A stretch of 35,965 nt of DNA from Erysipelotrichaceae bacterium (GCA_022767445.1 JALENJ010000026.1:1-35965); one strand, 5' to 3'; positions 8,220 through 16,619 are shown, counted from the stretch's first letter. Made by a program: numbers and translations. The notes: a model not told the origin generated them from the letters alone.

Positions 8220-8554
8220 GAAAGCTATTAACACAGTTATTTGTCAATGCTCTATCACTATGGGTCATTGACTTCGTGATGAGTTCTGTATATATTTCTA
8301 CACCGACAGCATTGGTTGGAACAGCATTAATCTTAGTGATATTAAATGCAGCATTAAAGCCTGTATTACAGTTGGTTTCATTACCAGTCACATTCCTAAC
8401 ATTGGGATTGTTCGCACTATTTATCAATGCATTTGTATTAGAGCTTGCCTTTAGTTTCGTATCAGGTTCCTATATTGCAGGTTTCTCTTCTGCAGTTTGG
8501 GCAAGTATTCTATTATCTATTGTCAATTCAGCACTGAATACAATCATGGATTAA
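8216..8554 (+). CDS. YvlD-like small membrane protein (phage holin 4 superfamily, PF04020)
   Basis: 112 aa, almost entirely hydrophobic with about four membrane helices. The central stretch with LNAALKPVLQLVSLPVTFLT and LGLFALFINA is characteristic of the PF04020 family (YvlD in Bacillus). Despite the holin name, most members are chromosomal and of unknown function; some are linked to envelope stress. The ATG at 8216 was preferred to a GTG at 8198 because it overlaps the stop of the preceding 30-residue ORF and has AGAGG just upstream. A terminator follows, so the two genes form a small unit, perhaps transcribed with the metal ATPase. Confidence 0.85.
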   Translation: MRKLLTQLFVNALSLWVIDFVMSSVYISTPTALVGTALILVILNAALKPVLQLVSLPVTFLTLGLFALFINAFVLELAFSFVSGSYIAGFSSAVWASILLSIVNSALNTIMD

Positions 8555-8581
8555 CATCGTATATTATGTACGATGTTTTTT
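8554..8581 (+). terminator. Intrinsic terminator after the YvlD-like gene
   Basis: ACATCGTA (8554-8561) pairs with TACGATGT (8569-8576) around a 7-base loop, followed by a run of T. Confidence 0.9.
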
Positions 8582-8588
8582 AAATATC

Positions 8589-8597
8589 TGCTATAAT
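8589..8597 (+). promoter_or_regulatory. Extended -10 promoter of the dtd operon
   Basis: TG-C-TATAAT is a textbook extended -10 and ends 10 bases before the dtd ATG. The expected start point is only 3-4 bases ahead of the ATG, and no SD is present. Confidence 0.65.
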
Positions 8598-8607
8598 TTT
8601 TATCGAT

Positions 8608-9057
8608 ATGAGAACGATTATACAAAGAGTTACGCATGCCAGTGTCACCATTGCGGGACAAGTTCATGGCAAGATTGAACAGGGATTTATGATCCTTGTA
8701 GGTATTAAGGATAGTGATGATGAAGCTGTTGTAAAGAAGATGGCTGAAAAGATCGCAAAGTTAAGAATTTTTGACGATGAAAACGGAAAGATGAATCTAT
8801 CACTCGACAAAGTTGGTGGAAAGATTCTATCGATTTCACAATTTACATTATTTGCGAATTGTAAGAAGGGAAATCGACCAAGCTTTGATGAAGCAGGTAA
8901 ACCCGAACATGCGAAAAAGATGTATCTATACTTCAATGAAGTACTTCGAGGTTTAGAAATTGAAGTACAAGAAGGCATCTTTGCGGCAGATATGAAGGTA
9001 GAACTGTTGAATGATGGACCAATCACAATCTTTTTAGACTCGGAGGATTTAAAATGA
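8608..9057 (+). CDS. dtd: D-aminoacyl-tRNA deacylase
   Basis: 149 aa, the normal family length. The N terminus MRTIIQRVTHASVTI, the core SQFTLFANCKKGNRPSF and the C-terminal NDGPITIFLDS (the NxGPxT active-site motif) identify DTD. It hydrolyses D-amino acids mischarged on tRNA and so keeps translation homochiral. The gene lacks an SD and starts right behind an extended -10 box. Its TGA overlaps the folD ATG as ATGA, so folD is translationally coupled. Confidence 0.97.
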   Translation: MRTIIQRVTHASVTIAGQVHGKIEQGFMILVGIKDSDDEAVVKKMAEKIAKLRIFDDENGKMNLSLDKVGGKILSISQFTLFANCKKGNRPSFDEAGKPEHAKKMYLYFNEVLRGLEIEVQEGIFAADMKVELLNDGPITIFLDSEDLK

Positions 9058-9911
9058 CAGAGATTATTTATGGAAGTGAACTATCATCCGAGCTAAAACA
9101 GAGTATGCGTGCAAAGGTGGATGCTTGGGTAAAAGAAGGAAAGAGAAAACCATGTTTAGCGGTTATTCTTGTTGGAGATAATCCTGCCTCAGTATCGTAT
9201 GTCCGCGGCAAGGAAAAAGCATGCCAGGCTGTAGGAATTGATACACAGACATTACGTTTGGATGCCAATATTTCTCAGGCGGATTTAGAGAGTGAAATTC
9301 GTAAGTGTTCGAATGATTCCAAGGTGGATGGTATCTTGATCCAATTGCCACTGCCAATTGGATTAGATGAGGATAGAGCGATCGCTTGTGTTGATCCAAA
9401 TAAGGATGTGGATGGACTTCATCCACTCAACTTTGGTAAGTTCTTTATGAATCAACCATCATTTATCCCATGTACACCACTGGGTATTATGGAATTATTA
9501 AAACGTATGCATTGTGATCCACAAGGTAAGCATGCGGTTGTAATCGGCAGATCCAAGCTTGTAGGTACACCTGTAGCTAGATTGTTGCAGAATGCGAATG
9601 CGACAGTAACGATATGCCATTCACATACTGCTAACTTGAAACAGATAGCCAATATGGCGGATATTCTAATTGTAGCGGTAGGTAAGGCAAAGATTATCGA
9701 TGCGTCCTATATCAAAGAAGGAGCGTATGTCATTGATGTCGGTGTCAACTCTGTCGATGGTCATCTTTGTGGGGATGTTGATTTTGACTCAGCATTAGGC
9801 AAAGCAGGTGCGATTACCCCTGTACCTAAGGGCGTTGGCCCAATGACGATATGCATGTTGTTGCAAAATACAATCACTGCATATGAAAGAGGTGAGTTAC
9901 ATGATAACTGA
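9054..9911 (+). CDS. folD: Bifunctional methylenetetrahydrofolate dehydrogenase / methenyltetrahydrofolate cyclohydrolase
   Basis: 285 aa, the full family length. Visible landmarks are the substrate-site Tyr/Lys region SYVRGKEKACQAVGI (about 42-56), QLPLP followed by DVDGLHPLN, the Rossmann stretch VVIGRSKLVGTPVARLL, and the C-terminal TPVPKGVGPMT. FolD interconverts 5,10-methylene-, 5,10-methenyl- and 10-formyl-THF in the cytosol for purine and fMet-tRNA synthesis. It overlaps dtd by four bases and DUF951 by eleven, so dtd-folD-DUF951-ychF reads as one operon. Confidence 0.97.
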   Translation: MTEIIYGSELSSELKQSMRAKVDAWVKEGKRKPCLAVILVGDNPASVSYVRGKEKACQAVGIDTQTLRLDANISQADLESEIRKCSNDSKVDGILIQLPLPIGLDEDRAIACVDPNKDVDGLHPLNFGKFFMNQPSFIPCTPLGIMELLKRMHCDPQGKHAVVIGRSKLVGTPVARLLQNANATVTICHSHTANLKQIANMADILIVAVGKAKIIDASYIKEGAYVIDVGVNSVDGHLCGDVDFDSALGKAGAITPVPKGVGPMTICMLLQNTITAYERGELHDN

Positions 9912-10110
9912 TTATGGTCTCAATGATATCGTAGAGATGAAAAAAGAACATCCATGTAGAAAATCCAAATATTGGAAAATCATTCGTATGGGTGCGGATA
10001 TTAAGATTAAGTGTCAGGGATGTGGTGCTGTTGTAATGTTTCCTCGACATGAGTTTGAGCGTAAACTAAAGAAAATGATTGAAAAAGCACCGGTTGAAAG
10101 TGAGGAATAG
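9901..10110 (+). CDS. DUF951 family protein
   Basis: 69 aa. Its sequence begins MITDYGLNDIVEMKKEHPC and carries CQGCG, the compact pattern of DUF951 (PF06107), a small Firmicutes family of unknown function. Cys residues at HPC and CQGC could bind zinc. The start at 9901 was preferred to an upstream ATG at 9883 because AGAGGTGA lies about 7 bases before it and the family normally begins here. It sits between folD and ychF, its common genomic position near ychF in Firmicutes as I recall. The function is not established. Confidence 0.88.
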   Translation: MITDYGLNDIVEMKKEHPCRKSKYWKIIRMGADIKIKCQGCGAVVMFPRHEFERKLKKMIEKAPVESEE

Positions 10111-10112
10111 AT

Positions 10113-11216
10113 ATGGCATTAACGGCAGGCATCGTTGGATTACCAAACGTTGGTAAATCTACATTATTTAATGCAATTACAAATAGTCAGGTACTAGCAG
10201 AGAACTATCCGTTTGCGACGATTAGTCCAAACGTTGGTGTGGTTGAAGTACCAGATAAGAGAATGGATGATTTCGTTGAGATCTTCCATCCAAAGAAGAC
10301 AATCTACACAACGTTTGAGTTCACGGATATCGCTGGTCTTGTAAAGGGTGCTTCCAAAGGTGAAGGCCTTGGAAACCAATTCTTAGCGAATATCCGCCAG
10401 ACAGATGCGATTGTACACGTTGTTAGATGTTTTGATGATAACAACATTGAACATGTAGAAGGTTCTGTAGATCCAATCAGAGATATTGAGGAAATCAACT
10501 TAGAATTATGCCTAAGTGATTTAGATACAATACAAAATCGTATCGCAAAGATTGCAAAAAAAGCACAGACATCTAAGGACAAAGATGCGATGGCTGAATA
10601 TACTGCATTACAGAAGTTTGAAAAGCTGCTAGAAGCAGGAACACCAGTACGCTTAAGTGACTTGGATGATACGGATAAAGAAATCCTAAAAAACTATGGA
10701 CTACTAACATCTAAGCCAGTCATCTATGTCGCAAATATGAGCGAAGATGAAGTTGGTAATCCGGAAGGCAATGCTTATTACCAAAAGGTAAAAGAGTTCG
10801 CAAGTAAAGAAGGTAGTGAGTGCATCGCTATTTGTGCACGCATGGAAGAAGAGCTAGCAGGCTTAGATAAAGAAGAGAAGATTGCATTCATGCAGGATTT
10901 GGGAATTGCCCAATCAGGTTTGGATAAGATCATCCGTGCTGCCTATCACTTGTTAGGATTGAGAACATTCTTTACTGTTGGTGAACCAGAATGCCGTGCA
11001 TGGACATTCCATGAAGGAATGAAGGCACCACAGTGTGCAGGTGTCATCCACACAGACTTCGAAAAGGGATTTATTCGGGCGGAGATTTACAGCTATGAGG
11101 ACTTGATGGAATATCGTACAGAACAATCCGTCAAGGAACATGGCAAGATGCGATTAGAAGGTAAAGAGTACTTGATGAAAGATGGCGATGTTGTCTTCTT
11201 TAGATTCAATGTATAA
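10113..11216 (+). CDS. ychF: Obg-like P-loop ATPase YchF
   Basis: 367 aa. The P-loop GLPNVGKSTLFNA is at about 8-20, with switch/G3 DIAGLVKGAS. The usual NKxD is replaced by NMSE (about 208), the change that makes YchF/OLA1 prefer ATP over GTP. The C-terminal TGS domain is intact (FFTVGEPECRAWT to FRFNV). YchF binds ribosomes and acts in translation and oxidative-stress responses. The start is 2 bases after the DUF951 stop with a GAGG SD, so it is the last gene of the dtd operon. Confidence 0.96.
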   Translation: MALTAGIVGLPNVGKSTLFNAITNSQVLAENYPFATISPNVGVVEVPDKRMDDFVEIFHPKKTIYTTFEFTDIAGLVKGASKGEGLGNQFLANIRQTDAIVHVVRCFDDNNIEHVEGSVDPIRDIEEINLELCLSDLDTIQNRIAKIAKKAQTSKDKDAMAEYTALQKFEKLLEAGTPVRLSDLDDTDKEILKNYGLLTSKPVIYVANMSEDEVGNPEGNAYYQKVKEFASKEGSECIAICARMEEELAGLDKEEKIAFMQDLGIAQSGLDKIIRAAYHLLGLRTFFTVGEPECRAWTFHEGMKAPQCAGVIHTDFEKGFIRAEIYSYEDLMEYRTEQSVKEHGKMRLEGKEYLMKDGDVVFFRFNV

Positions 11217-11270
11217 TTCACATACTTTTCACTGGGAATCATGTTAAAATAATAAAAACAGGAGGTTCTT

Positions 11271-11594
11271 ATGAAACTGATATTAGCGATTGTATCCAAT
11301 GATGATGCATCTGCAGTTTCTGCTGCACTTACTAAGAATAATTTCTACATGACACGTCTTGCGACAACAGGAGGCTTCTTACGTGCTGGTAATACAACAT
11401 TGATTGTCGGTACGGAGGATGAATTGGTAGATAAATGTATCGAGGTGATTGGCGAAGAAGCCAAACGTCGTACAGAAATCGTACCATCCACAGCTTCTTA
11501 TGATGTTGGTCGATACGCATCCTTCCCAGTGGAAGTACAAATTGGTGGCGCAACAATCTTTGTGCTAGATGTAGAACAATTTAAGAAATTATAG
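11271..11594 (+). CDS. darA: Cyclic-di-AMP receptor DarA/PstA (PII-like)
   Basis: 107 aa, the usual length. MKLILAIVSNDDASAVSAAL, then TRLATTGGFLRAGNTTL and the C-terminal GGATIFVLDVEQF are the signature of the YaaQ/DarA/PstA family. Members form PII-like trimers that bind c-di-AMP, linking this second messenger to still-unclear targets. It has its own leader, with TG-T-TAAAAT near 11242 as a possible extended -10 and a strong AGGAGG SD, and its own terminator, so it is monocistronic. Confidence 0.93.
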   Translation: MKLILAIVSNDDASAVSAALTKNNFYMTRLATTGGFLRAGNTTLIVGTEDELVDKCIEVIGEEAKRRTEIVPSTASYDVGRYASFPVEVQIGGATIFVLDVEQFKKL

Positions 11595-11617
11595 AGCAGG
11601 GTAACCTGCTCCTTTTT
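11594..11617 (+). terminator. Intrinsic terminator of darA
   Basis: GAGCAGG (11594-11600) pairs with CCTGCTC (11605-11611) around GTAA, followed by a short T run. Confidence 0.85.
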
Positions 11618-11633
11618 AAAAATAGAGGAGAAT

Positions 11634-12200
11634 ATGACAGTATTATTTGTAAACGGAGCCTTTCGCAAAGACTCAAGAACATATATGCTCGCAGAAAAGT
11701 ATCTAGAAAGATATCAAGAAGACATCGAGACAGTTGAACTTGGAGATACGGATTTGCGACCATTATTGAGAAAATCATTAGAACAATATTGTGAAGATGG
11801 TCGCAAACATACGTATAAAGATTCCATGTATGACTACGCAAAACAATTTTCACAAGTAGATGAGATTGTAATCGCAGCACCATTTTGGAATTTTGGCTTG
11901 CCAGCCATCGTACATGACTATTTAGAACTTGTATGTACGCAAGGCATTACATTTGATCTAGATAAAGATGGTAACTATTACAGTCTATGCAAAGCAAAGA
12001 AACTCGCACTCATATTAACTGCAGGTGGCAAACTACCTGTTGCTGATTGTGCAATCAGCTATATCAAGACACTTTGTAGAGAGTTTTGGAAGATTGATGA
12101 TGTACAATACTACTACGCAGATGGAATTGACTTAGTAGGAGCTGATACAAAGCGAATACTTGAGGGTGTGATTGAACAGTATGGTAGTACGCAAAAGTAA
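11634..12200 (+). CDS. Flavodoxin-fold NAD(P)H oxidoreductase (azoreductase-like)
   Basis: 188 aa. The flavodoxin-like FMN-binding pattern is visible: VNGAFRKDSRTYMLAEKYL at the N terminus (phosphate loop) and APFWNFGLPAIVHDYLE at about 83-99, the hallmark of AzoR/NQO-type FMN-dependent NADH reductases. The likely reaction is two-electron reduction of quinones, azo compounds or nitroaromatics by NAD(P)H in the cytosol; the physiological substrate is unknown. AGAGGAGA provides a good SD. The gene overlaps the following acetyltransferase, suggesting co-expression. Confidence 0.88.
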   Translation: MTVLFVNGAFRKDSRTYMLAEKYLERYQEDIETVELGDTDLRPLLRKSLEQYCEDGRKHTYKDSMYDYAKQFSQVDEIVIAAPFWNFGLPAIVHDYLELVCTQGITFDLDKDGNYYSLCKAKKLALILTAGGKLPVADCAISYIKTLCREFWKIDDVQYYYADGIDLVGADTKRILEGVIEQYGSTQK

Positions 12201-12675
12201 TGTGAATGATATACCTGCAATCATGCAGATAGTCAACCACGCAAAACAACAAATGCATAAAAATGGTATTGACCAATGGCAAGATGGCTATCCTAACGAA
12301 GCTACAATCTTACAGGATATTCAACTGAATTGTAGTTATGTTGTACAGCAGGATCAAACTATTGTTGGTACTGTATGTTTGATGATTAGTGATGAGGTGA
12401 GTTATCATCATATTGAAAACGGTCGTTGGTTAAATCAACAATCGTATCTTGTGATTCATCGCATCGCTGTTATGCAAAGGGGTGTGGCTGGTATATTACT
12501 TGATGAAGCGATACATCTTGCGGTTGAAAATGATATTTACAACATTCGTGTGGATACGCATGAGGATAATATAGCAATGCGTAGGTTCTTGTCTAAGAAT
12601 GGATTTCAAGAGTGTGGTGTAATTTATCTTGAAAACCATTCTAAGAGAATTACATATCAAAAAATACTAGAGTAA
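12172..12675 (+). CDS. GNAT-family N-acetyltransferase
   Basis: About 165 aa. The GNAT fold is recognisable: an N-terminal VRKSNVNDIPAIMQIVNHA, then the acetyl-CoA loop region VIHRIAVMQRGVAGILLDEAI (a Q-x-x-G-x-G-type motif) and the C-terminal VDTHEDNIAMRRFLSKNGFQ, where Asn and the following helix are typical. It should move an acetyl group from acetyl-CoA to an amine; the substrate is not predictable. Two starts are possible: TTG 12172 with GAGGG 5 bases upstream, or ATG 12181 with no SD. I chose the TTG on spacing. It overlaps the oxidoreductase by 29 bases. Confidence 0.85.
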   Translation: MNSMVVRKSNVNDIPAIMQIVNHAKQQMHKNGIDQWQDGYPNEATILQDIQLNCSYVVQQDQTIVGTVCLMISDEVSYHHIENGRWLNQQSYLVIHRIAVMQRGVAGILLDEAIHLAVENDIYNIRVDTHEDNIAMRRFLSKNGFQECGVIYLENHSKRITYQKILE

Positions 12676-12706
12676 TGGAGTATATCCAGTCATCTAGTAT
12701 TTTTTA
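12661..12706. terminator. Bidirectional terminator shared by the GNAT gene and cca
   Basis: AAAATACTAGA (12661-12671) pairs with TCTAGTATTTT (12693-12703), with an inner TGGA/TCCA stem. The stops of both converging genes lie inside it, so it is part of both coding ends. Confidence 0.8.
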
Positions 12707-13871
12707 GTTTGTTATGTAAGTAATCTGATGTGTTATGTGATGGATTCTCTATCACATCAGATAAACAGTCTGCTAGTATATCAGCTATCTGTTTACCTAA
12801 ATAACCATACTGTTTTAGTGTGTTACCGTTGATTACTAGATCCTTTAAAGAGTATGGTTCGTGATTGTTGATGATTTCTTGATAGTATGCATGAATGGTT
12901 GAAGCTTGATAGGAATCATCAATCACGCAGCGGAAACTGTGATAGGTATCAAATGGTATTTTGAGTTTTGATAATAGATATTTAAGTTCAATTTTGTTTG
13001 TAAGAGATACATGCATGTTTTGTATACAGGTGATGATAATATTAATTTCATCAGTAGAGTATGTCAATCGCTTGAGTATTTGTTTAGGGCTTTGTTGGTT
13101 ACGTAAAAGGATTGCCATACGGATATTAGCATCACCTTTAGATTGTGCAAGGATCTTTGTGTTATCTAACAACCACGAGGTAGATAGTTCTGGTAGAAAG
13201 ACTTGGATCACATCTGGATAATTTGTAATGATGTCTGGCAGTGAATGGGTTTGAAGGATTCCTATCCATTCACTGTGAATGCGTTCTACTGATATTTCTT
13301 TGAGTAAGTCTTTTTGTGCGTGGATTGCATGTGCAGTATTCTCCTCGATAGTAAAGCTGAGTCTACCCGCAAAACGCAATGCACGTAGGATGCGTAGTGC
13401 ATCTTCATCGAATCTTTCAACTGGGTTGCCGATACAACGGATAATTTCGTTGTGTAGGTCATCAATACCATTGAAGAAGTCTAGTATTTCATCATCACCT
13501 CGAGTGCAAAGTGCATTAATGGTGAAGTCTCTGCGTTTGCAATCTTCTTGAATACTCTTAGAGTATTGGACGGATGATGGACGACGGTGGTCGATGTAGC
13601 TGCTTTCACTGCGGAAGGTCGTTACTTCGATAGGATGATGTTCAATCAGTACGGTTAATGTACCAAATTTTTTGCCTGTCTCAATGACAGGATAATCTTT
13701 AAATACCTCTAGCATCTGATCTGGTGTTGCCTCTGTTGTTAGATCATAGTCATGTACGGGTAGATTGAGCAGAGTATTACGAATGGCACCTCCAACAACG
13801 AATGCTTGGAAGTGATGTGTCTCTAGTAGTTTGATGAGAGTTTGCACATATGCTGGTATTTCGATTTTCAT
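12690..13871 (-). CDS. cca: CCA-adding tRNA nucleotidyltransferase
   Basis: 393 aa, class II nucleotidyltransferase. Visible are FVVGGAIRNTLL and the catalytic DYDLTT (GG...DxD), the RRDFTINAL motif, and the RFDEDALRILRALRFAGRL helix that reads the incoming base. The enzyme builds or repairs the 3' CCA of tRNAs without a template. No HD phosphohydrolase domain is present, as usual for Gram-positive forms. It begins MKIEIPAYVQTLIKLLE. No SD precedes the ATG, and a full promoter ends 6 bases before it. This is the clearest leaderless candidate in the window. Confidence 0.96.
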   Translation of the reverse strand: MKIEIPAYVQTLIKLLETHHFQAFVVGGAIRNTLLNLPVHDYDLTTEATPDQMLEVFKDYPVIETGKKFGTLTVLIEHHPIEVTTFRSESSYIDHRRPSSVQYSKSIQEDCKRRDFTINALCTRGDDEILDFFNGIDDLHNEIIRCIGNPVERFDEDALRILRALRFAGRLSFTIEENTAHAIHAQKDLLKEISVERIHSEWIGILQTHSLPDIITNYPDVIQVFLPELSTSWLLDNTKILAQSKGDANIRMAILLRNQQSPKQILKRLTYSTDEINIIITCIQNMHVSLTNKIELKYLLSKLKIPFDTYHSFRCVIDDSYQASTIHAYYQEIINNHEPYSLKDLVINGNTLKQYGYLGKQIADILADCLSDVIENPSHNTSDYLHNKLKNTR

Positions 13872-13877
13872 AGTTCT

Positions 13878-13905
13878 ATTATAAAGTGTTATTTGACGTT
13901 CACAA
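13878..13905 (-). promoter_or_regulatory. Promoter of cca giving a leaderless transcript
   Basis: On the minus strand TTGTGA (13905-13900), a 16-bp spacer and a perfect TATAAT (13883-13878) are followed by six bases and then the cca ATG. The expected +1 is the A or neighbouring base of the start codon. Confidence 0.75.
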
Positions 13906-13996
13906 CATGATTTATTCTTTTCATTCGTTGAAATACAGAATATGATAATGATAGTAATTTGTTCTGGTTTTTACATTTTGAAAGGGAGAATTCGTT

Positions 13997-14473
13997 ATGA
14001 GGATTGGACAATCAACAGATATTCATCGTTTAGCTGCTGGTAGAAAATTAATTTTAGGTGGTGTTGAGATTCCTTCGGAATTGGGATTGGTTGGTCATAG
14101 TGATGCGGATGCGTTATGCCATGCGATTGCGGAGGCGATATTGGGTGCACTTGCCTTGGGTGATTTGGGGCATTGGTTTCCAGATACTGATCCGAAGTGG
14201 GAAGGTGCTAGTTCTATCATCATCTTAAAGGAAGTCGGTTTGATGATGAAATCGCATGGATACCGTATTGGTAACGTAGATAGTTTAATCATGATTGAAA
14301 AACCGAAGATGGCACCACACATTCAAGAGATGGTTAATCATATCGCTGAGGCATTGGAGTGTGATAAATCACGCATCAGTGTAAAGGCGACTCGTGGTGA
14401 GGGTCTTGGTTTTGTAGGAAACTGTGAGGGTGTACAAGCACAAGCAGTTGTCCTACTTGAAAAGGAGGATTGA
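13997..14473 (+). CDS. ispF: 2-C-methyl-D-erythritol 2,4-cyclodiphosphate synthase
   Basis: 158 aa, the full family length. The zinc ligands lie in the DxH motif of STDIHRL (about 8-10) and in GHSDADALCHAIAEAILGAL (about 34-53). ALGDLGHWFPDTDPKW and the C-terminal KATRGEGLGFVGNCEG are standard for IspF. It closes the fifth step of the MEP isoprenoid pathway, making the cyclic diphosphate precursor of IPP. Other MEP genes are not nearby. The SD AAAGGGAGA is clear. Its last codons carry the AAAGGAGGA SD for the following HD gene, so the two are co-transcribed. Confidence 0.97.
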   Translation: MRIGQSTDIHRLAAGRKLILGGVEIPSELGLVGHSDADALCHAIAEAILGALALGDLGHWFPDTDPKWEGASSIIILKEVGLMMKSHGYRIGNVDSLIMIEKPKMAPHIQEMVNHIAEALECDKSRISVKATRGEGLGFVGNCEGVQAQAVVLLEKED

Positions 14474-14476
14474 TGC

Positions 14477-15718
14477 ATGTTTGCGAAAACTTCGGAAGTG
14501 AAAGTATTGCGTGATCCGATTCATGGATATGTACATATCGATTTACAGGTTGTATGGGATTGTGTAAATAGCAATTGGTTTCAACGCCTTCGTCGCATTC
14601 GTCAATTGGGTGGTGCGTATGTAGTCTATCATTGTGCTGAACATACTCGTTTTTCTCACTCGCTTGGTGTGTATGAGATTATCCGTCGTATGGTAACGGA
14701 GGTGCCGGATATTGTCAGTGCTCTAAATGAGCATGACAAAGTGACAATCATGCTTGCAGGTTTACTGCATGATATTGGTCATGGCCCGTATAGTCATGCG
14801 TTTGAGGCAATCACGAACACATCGCATGAGGTATTTACTTGTCGTATCATTGAAGAAAATACTGAGATTACTAAGATTCTAGAGAAAGCTACGAAAGGTT
14901 TATCCAAGGATGTAGCGGATGTGATTCGTCACCAAAGTAAGAATCCACTGCTAACACAGATGATCAGTTCTCAACTAGATGCGGATCGCATGGATTATCT
15001 ATTGCGTGATGCGTATTTTACTGGTACGAAGTATGGTGAGTTTGATTTGGAGAGAATACTACGTACACTCCGTGTTGTGGATGGCAAGCATTTGGTTGTA
15101 AAGGAGAGTGGTGTCTACGCTGTTGAGAATTACATCATGGCTAGATATCACATGTATTGGCAGGTATATTATCATCCGGTCGCACGTAGTTTTGAGACGA
15201 TATTACATCTGTTGTTTAAACGTCTAAGGGATGTAAAGGGCGTAAGTGATCCATCGGTGATTCCTTTGTTTAAAACGGTGATCATGCAAAAGAAGATATC
15301 GTTAAAGCAATACTTCATGTTGGATGAATATGCGTTTGGATATGGTTTCTTGATGTTGTGCAATCATTCAGATGCGATTGTTAGAGATTTTGCGGAAAGA
15401 TTACGTGATCGCCGATTGTTTGCGTATGCGGAAAGTGAGAAAGATCAAAACCGTAGAATTCGTCATCAATTAAAGAAGCGTGGTTATGACTTGGATTATT
15501 ATTGGTCTAAGGATGAAGTATCACAAAGACCATATGAACCATATACGGATAGTCGTGGTGATGCGATTTGGGTGAAGTTGAAGGACAATTCGACTGTTGA
15601 GATGTCTAACGCATCCAATATTGTATATAGTTTGATTCATGGACCTACGCGTGATGAACTCAATGTGTATTATCCTAAGGAAAGTGAATGGAATGATGAA
15701 GTCAAATTGAGCGAGTAG
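14477..15718 (+). CDS. SAMHD1/YwfO-like HD-domain phosphohydrolase
   Basis: 413 aa. It begins VLRDPIHGYVHID. The HD metal site is intact: HTRFSHSLGVYEI (H...R), LLHDIGHGPYSHAFE (HD), and LDADRMDYLLRDAYFTGT (D). This is the pattern of the SAMHD1/dGTPase-like family that includes B. subtilis YwfO and E. faecalis EF1143. Characterised members are dNTP triphosphohydrolases, so control of nucleotide pools is the likely role. AAAGGAGGA is 8 bases upstream, overlapping the ispF end. A short GAGC/GCTC hairpin with TATTTTTC overlaps the stop and might be a weak terminator. Confidence 0.9.
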   Translation: MFAKTSEVKVLRDPIHGYVHIDLQVVWDCVNSNWFQRLRRIRQLGGAYVVYHCAEHTRFSHSLGVYEIIRRMVTEVPDIVSALNEHDKVTIMLAGLLHDIGHGPYSHAFEAITNTSHEVFTCRIIEENTEITKILEKATKGLSKDVADVIRHQSKNPLLTQMISSQLDADRMDYLLRDAYFTGTKYGEFDLERILRTLRVVDGKHLVVKESGVYAVENYIMARYHMYWQVYYHPVARSFETILHLLFKRLRDVKGVSDPSVIPLFKTVIMQKKISLKQYFMLDEYAFGYGFLMLCNHSDAIVRDFAERLRDRRLFAYAESEKDQNRRIRHQLKKRGYDLDYYWSKDEVSQRPYEPYTDSRGDAIWVKLKDNSTVEMSNASNIVYSLIHGPTRDELNVYYPKESEWNDEVKLSE

Positions 15719-15745
15719 CTCTATTTTTCTCTTGGAGAAAAGTCA

Positions 15746-15773
15746 TTGACATATGTGTATCTTCGCCTATAAT
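15746..15773 (+). promoter_or_regulatory. Promoter of the DUF1934 gene
   Basis: A perfect TTGACA (15746-15751), a 16-bp spacer and a perfect TATAAT (15768-15773). Its expected +1 is near 15780, which excludes an in-frame ATG at 15753 as the gene start. Confidence 0.88.
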
Positions 15774-15791
15774 CATTGCAAGAAGGTGAAA

Positions 15792-16163
15792 ATGGTAATC
15801 AAGGTTAAGTTAACGCAATACGATTTATTGGATGATAAGAATGAAGTTTTACTGGAGAGTAAGGCGATCTATGATAAAACTTCATTAAAGTATATAGAAG
15901 ATAGCACACATGCAAAGCATGAAATCTACTTTGAAGATGATCATATTATTCTAAATCGTAATGCGGATATACAGGCAAATATTGTACTGCATGATTCTAA
16001 ATTAGGCGAAGGAATCGTAGATTCTCCATATGGACGTATGACCATGCAGACAAAGTTGATACAAGCTCAAAAATGCGATGAATACTGGATGATCGAGTAT
16101 CAGTTGTTAATGAATGATGAAATCGTTTTACATCGACAATTACGCTGGAATTTCACCTTTTGA
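15792..16163 (+). CDS. DUF1934 family protein (YwiB-like)
   Basis: 123 aa beginning MVIKVKLTQYDLL. Alternating short beta strands, the mid-section SLKYIEDST and the end YGRMTMQTKLIQA...IEYQLLMNDE fit DUF1934 (PF09148, YwiB), a small calycin-like beta-barrel of unknown function. The start at 15792 follows GAAGGTG by 4 bases and lies just downstream of a consensus promoter. Its place before rpoE matches the ywiB neighbourhood as I recall it from Bacillus, where argS lies close by; argS is not here. Confidence 0.75.
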   Translation: MVIKVKLTQYDLLDDKNEVLLESKAIYDKTSLKYIEDSTHAKHEIYFEDDHIILNRNADIQANIVLHDSKLGEGIVDSPYGRMTMQTKLIQAQKCDEYWMIEYQLLMNDEIVLHRQLRWNFTF

Positions 16164-16171
16164 AAAAATGT

Positions 16172-16200
16172 TTGACTTTATGATGAACATGGGGTATAGT
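16172..16200 (+). promoter_or_regulatory. Promoter of rpoE
   Basis: TTGACT (16172-16177), a 17-bp spacer and TATAGT (16195-16200). The rpoE ATG is 50 bases downstream with an AAAGGAGA SD. Confidence 0.85.
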
Positions 16201-16249
16201 GCCATGGCGTAGCAAACTTACATGCACTTTATAAAAGGAGATTTCATAG

Positions 16250-16588
16250 ATGGTTAATAATGAGACAATGACGGATGTAGCCTATAATTGGCTCAAGAAA
16301 AGAAAAAAAGAAGTAGATTTTTCGAAGATATGGGATGAGGTTGTTAAGGTGATGGAAATACCTGAGGACAAAATCAGACGTAAGAAGGCACAGTTCTATA
16401 GTGACTTGATGCTGGATAATCGTTTTGCGGCACTGGATAATAATAAGTGGGATTTGCGCAATCGCCGTAAGTTTGAAGAAGTACATATCGATACATCCGA
16501 AATTGAATTAGAGGATGATGATATCGAGGATACAATTGAACCGGATGGATTAGATTTACCAAAAGGTGACGATGCATTTGATAATTAG
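16250..16588 (+). CDS. rpoE: RNA polymerase delta subunit
   Basis: 112 aa. The N-terminal HARE-HTH domain (MTDVAYNWLKKRKKEVDFSK, then NRFAALDNNKWDLR) is followed by a short acidic tail rich in Asp/Glu. This is the Gram-positive-specific delta factor, which helps RNA polymerase release from nucleic acids and tunes promoter sensitivity to initiating NTP. The acidic tail is shorter than in B. subtilis (protein about 173 aa), so the polyanionic displacement activity may be reduced. It has its own promoter and terminator. Its place upstream of fba and murA matches the B. subtilis order. Confidence 0.93.
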   Translation: MVNNETMTDVAYNWLKKRKKEVDFSKIWDEVVKVMEIPEDKIRRKKAQFYSDLMLDNRFAALDNNKWDLRNRRKFEEVHIDTSEIELEDDDIEDTIEPDGLDLPKGDDAFDN

Positions 16589-16597
16589 GGGTAAAAT

Positions 16598-16619
16598 GGC
16601 TAAGAAATTAGCCTTTTTT
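16598..16619 (+). terminator. Intrinsic terminator of rpoE
   Basis: GGCTAA (16598-16603) pairs with TTAGCC (16608-16613) around GAAA, followed by six T. Confidence 0.9.

Noticed and set aside
8216-8554. Phage holin or prophage remnant
   Set aside because: The PF04020 holin label is historical; the gene has chromosomal neighbours and no other phage genes are present.
15753-15791. Upstream ATG for the DUF1934 gene
   Set aside because: It lies between the -35 and -10 boxes of a consensus promoter.
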